Shown piece by piece: positions 4,812 through 6,195 of a stretch of DNA of 6,195 nucleotides (positions are counted from its first letter, which is position 1; each line of letters starts with the position of its first letter). The notes below the pieces were generated by a model. The model had not been told where the DNA came from. It did no database searches and saw nothing but the letters and a program-made list of their open reading frames with translations. The stretch is taken from positions 1 to 6,195 of the forward strand of contig JALSPD010000180.1 of assembly GCA_026986135.1 (NCBI GenBank), read 5' to 3'. Source of the DNA: DHVE2 group archaeon (GTDB taxonomy: Archaea; Thermoplasmatota; Thermoplasmata; Thermoplasmatales; Aciduliprofundaceae). The position numbers and the translations under genes are program-made.

Positions 4812-5426
4812 ATGTGGCATCATAAGCTCAAACTGTATGTTATAACCGATCCCCGTGTTGGAGATATCATCAATGCCATCAAACTTGCGCTTGAGGGCGG
4901 CGCAACAGCCATACAGCTGAGGATGAAAGAGGGACCTGCAAGGGAAACTGTGGAGATTGGAAAACTGACGAGAAAATTGACCCGCGAGTACGATGCCCTT
5001 CTAATCGTGAATGACAGGATTGATATTGCGATGGCAATTGATGCCGATGGCGTGCACCTGGGAAGCAAGGATATACCGATTGAGGATGCACGGAGAATAT
5101 GGAATGGTATAATTGGCGCTACTGCAAGAACTCCGAAGGATGCGATGAATGCAGAGAAAAACGGGGCTGATTACATAGGGGCAGGTAGCGTTTTTCCCAC
5201 CTCAACCAAGGAGGATACCATCGTTATTGGAGTGGAAAACCTTAAAAGAATAGTGGAGAATGTGAATATTCCTGTTGTGGCAATAGGAGGCATAAACCAC
5301 GAGAATGCGCCGAGTGTTCTAAGAACAGGTGTTATGGGAATAGCCGTTGTTTCCGCGGTGATGGGTGCTAAAGATATTAAAAAAGCAGCTAATGAATTGA
5401 GAAAAATTGTGGATTCTTTTATTTAG
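4812..5426 (+). CDS. thiE: Thiamine-phosphate synthase (ThiE)
   Basis: A 204-residue TIM-barrel enzyme that joins HMP-pyrophosphate to HET-phosphate (thiazole phosphate) to make thiamine phosphate in the cytosol. Family motifs run in order: YVITDP (9-14), QLRMK (35-39), VNDRIDIA (66-73, pyrophosphate and Mg binding), ADGVHLG (78-84) with Asp87, ADYIGAGSVFPTSTKED (119-135, the GPVFPTxTKxD block with Ser for Pro), VVAIGGI (155-161) and GIAVVSAV (176-183) for phosphate binding. Length is normal for stand-alone ThiE, and there is no fused ThiD or ThiN domain. The ATG at 4812 directly precedes the conserved first strand; no ribosome site is visible, and a TATA-like box 27 bases upstream points to a leaderless mRNA. 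It is alone on this strand, convergent with moaE. It is more GC-rich than the RiPP cassette and looks native. Confidence 0.93.
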   Translation: MWHHKLKLYVITDPRVGDIINAIKLALEGGATAIQLRMKEGPARETVEIGKLTRKLTREYDALLIVNDRIDIAMAIDADGVHLGSKDIPIEDARRIWNGIIGATARTPKDAMNAEKNGADYIGAGSVFPTSTKEDTIVIGVENLKRIVENVNIPVVAIGGINHENAPSVLRTGVMGIAVVSAVMGAKDIKKAANELRKIVDSFI

Positions 5427-5452
5427 AAAATCCTCAGATAACTGGTCATTCA

Positions 5453-5824
5453 TCAACCTTCAAGGATTTCCTCTCTGTAAACTGGTTCAAGTTCCTTTAT
5501 TCTATCTATCCCATACCTGCATGCATTAAATCCAGAGTCACGATGAACCGTTGAGACAATAACCGCAGCAAGCAAGCCGCCAACAGGCACATTCCCAACG
5601 GTGTGATAAAGAATGACATTTTTCACATCAAATCTTTCTTTGATTTCCTTTTCAATTTTCTCCATTATCTGATGGGAGTTATCCCGCTCTTCACATACCA
5701 TTCTCTTCACCATCTTTCCATTGTTCTCCCTGCGCACATAGCCAAAGTAACTTACCACGCTTCCTTTTCGCTCTCCAATCAGATTCATAAGCTCCTCTTC
5801 ATCTGCCTTTCCTACCAGTATCAT
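5453..5824 (-). CDS. moaE: Molybdopterin synthase catalytic subunit (MoaE)
   Basis: A 123-residue protein of the MoaE family, which with thiocarboxylated MoaD converts precursor Z (cPMP) to molybdopterin. Visible blocks: GSVVSYFGYVRR (21-32, usual GAxxxFxGxVR), MVCEERDNSHQIMEKI (42-57, usual YEAYxxMA region), ILYHTVGNVPVGG (71-83, usual HRxGxxxVGE), VHRDSGFNACRYGIDRIK (93-110) and EPVYREE (113-119, usual vPIWKKE). The Lys equivalent to E. coli K119 is kept (K110), but the K126 equivalent is Arg117, and the Arg of the HRxG block is Thr. It is shorter than bacterial MoaE because the C-terminal tail is missing. GGAGGAGAT lies just before ATG 5824, inside the end of nop5, with a 26-base overlap, so it is probably co-transcribed with nop5. 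The MoaD-like partner is at 397-630. Confident in family; activity likely but not assured. Confidence 0.85.
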   Translation of the reverse strand: MILVGKADEEELMNLIGERKGSVVSYFGYVRRENNGKMVKRMVCEERDNSHQIMEKIEKEIKERFDVKNVILYHTVGNVPVGGLLAAVIVSTVHRDSGFNACRYGIDRIKELEPVYREEILEG

Positions 5825-6195
5825 TCTTTATCTCCTCCACCCTATTTTTAAATTCTTCTTTCAATTTATCTGCAACGAACTCTCCACCATAGTAATCCAC
5901 TCGTGCTGCTATTGCAATTTTTCCAGCAAGAGCTCGTGCTATCTTACCTCTCTTTTTCTTAGGCGCATTTCTTATCTCTGCTATTTGAAAAATCACCCCG
6001 TGCTTGGGGCAGGGTGTACCTTTTCTAAGATGCTGAAAAAACGCATCTTCCGCGCCCAATACCTGAATGGTAGATGCGGGCATTGCAGAGAGCCGCTTCA
6101 GTCCACCAGCCAAATTGATAAGTCTTGCAGCTATAATCTCCCCAACAAGCTCACTCAGATTGGGCGCAATTCTCTTAACCTTAGATTCAATGGTT
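5799..6195 (-). CDS. nop5: Nop5/Nop56 box C/D RNP core protein, C-terminal part
   Basis: The frame is open to the right edge (first full codon at 6194), so only the last 132 residues are visible. They form most of the Nop domain and the basic tail: IAPNLSELVGEIIAARLINL, AGGLKRLSAMPASTIQVLGA, EDAFFQHLRKGTPCPKHGVI, then APKKKRGKIARALAGKIAIA and ARVDYYGGEFVADKL. This domain binds the L7Ae/box C/D RNA complex; Nop5 bridges it to fibrillarin, which 2'-O-methylates rRNA and tRNA. Cys stands where PPKHG usually has its first Pro. The tail ends NRVEEIKNDTGRKGR and overlaps moaE. In many archaea the fibrillarin gene follows nop5 directly; here moaE does, so fibrillarin must be elsewhere. Apparent Met-type starts inside this fragment are internal Leu codons, not real starts. 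Confidence 0.93.
   Translation of the reverse strand, partial: TIESKVKRIAPNLSELVGEIIAARLINLAGGLKRLSAMPASTIQVLGAEDAFFQHLRKGTPCPKHGVIFQIAEIRNAPKKKRGKIARALAGKIAIAARVDYYGGEFVADKLKEEFKNRVEEIKNDTGRKGR

Overview
The window looks archaeal, most likely from a Thermoplasmatota/Euryarchaeota member (an Aciduliprofundum-like lineage would fit; this is inference). Reasons: the C-terminal half of a Nop5/Nop56 box C/D RNP protein, Shine-Dalgarno sites of the GGAGGTGAT type, TATA-like promoter boxes instead of bacterial -35/-10 elements, and small tightly packed operons.

Layout, left to right. (1) 1-400, plus strand: C-terminal part of an M24 (Xaa-Pro peptidase-like) protein that has lost several metal and catalytic residues. 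(2) 397-1274, minus strand: a two-gene operon of a ThiF/MoeB/HesA E1-like adenylyltransferase and a MoaD/ThiS ubiquitin-like sulfur carrier. (3) 1525-4133, minus strand: an AT-rich cassette that reads as a RiPP (ribosomally made, post-translationally modified peptide) cluster. In transcription order it holds a TATA box, a 44-codon precursor peptide gene too short for ordinary gene calling, a radical SAM/SPASM maturase with an N-terminal PqqD-like recognition domain, and an MFS exporter. (4) About 4202-4636: a shrunken insertion sequence whose transposase gene has lost its core and carries an 8-bp duplication frameshift, but whose terminal inverted repeats survive. (5) 4812-5426, plus strand: thiamine-phosphate synthase (ThiE), probably leaderless. 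(6) 5453-6195, minus strand: nop5 (partial) overlapping moaE.

Working together: in the cassette, the maturase RRE domain would bind the precursor leader (a YxPxxL-like stretch just before the two-cysteine core), the radical SAM and SPASM clusters would crosslink or otherwise modify the CYATLRICPAIAID tail, and the MFS protein would export the product or give immunity. The peptide, its chemistry and its function are not ones I recognise. MoaD, MoeB-like and MoaE are the sulfur-carrier, activation and synthase parts of molybdopterin synthesis, here split on either side of the cassette, the IS remnant and thiE. The AT-rich composition of the cassette and the neighbouring IS remnant suggest an acquired island between housekeeping genes.
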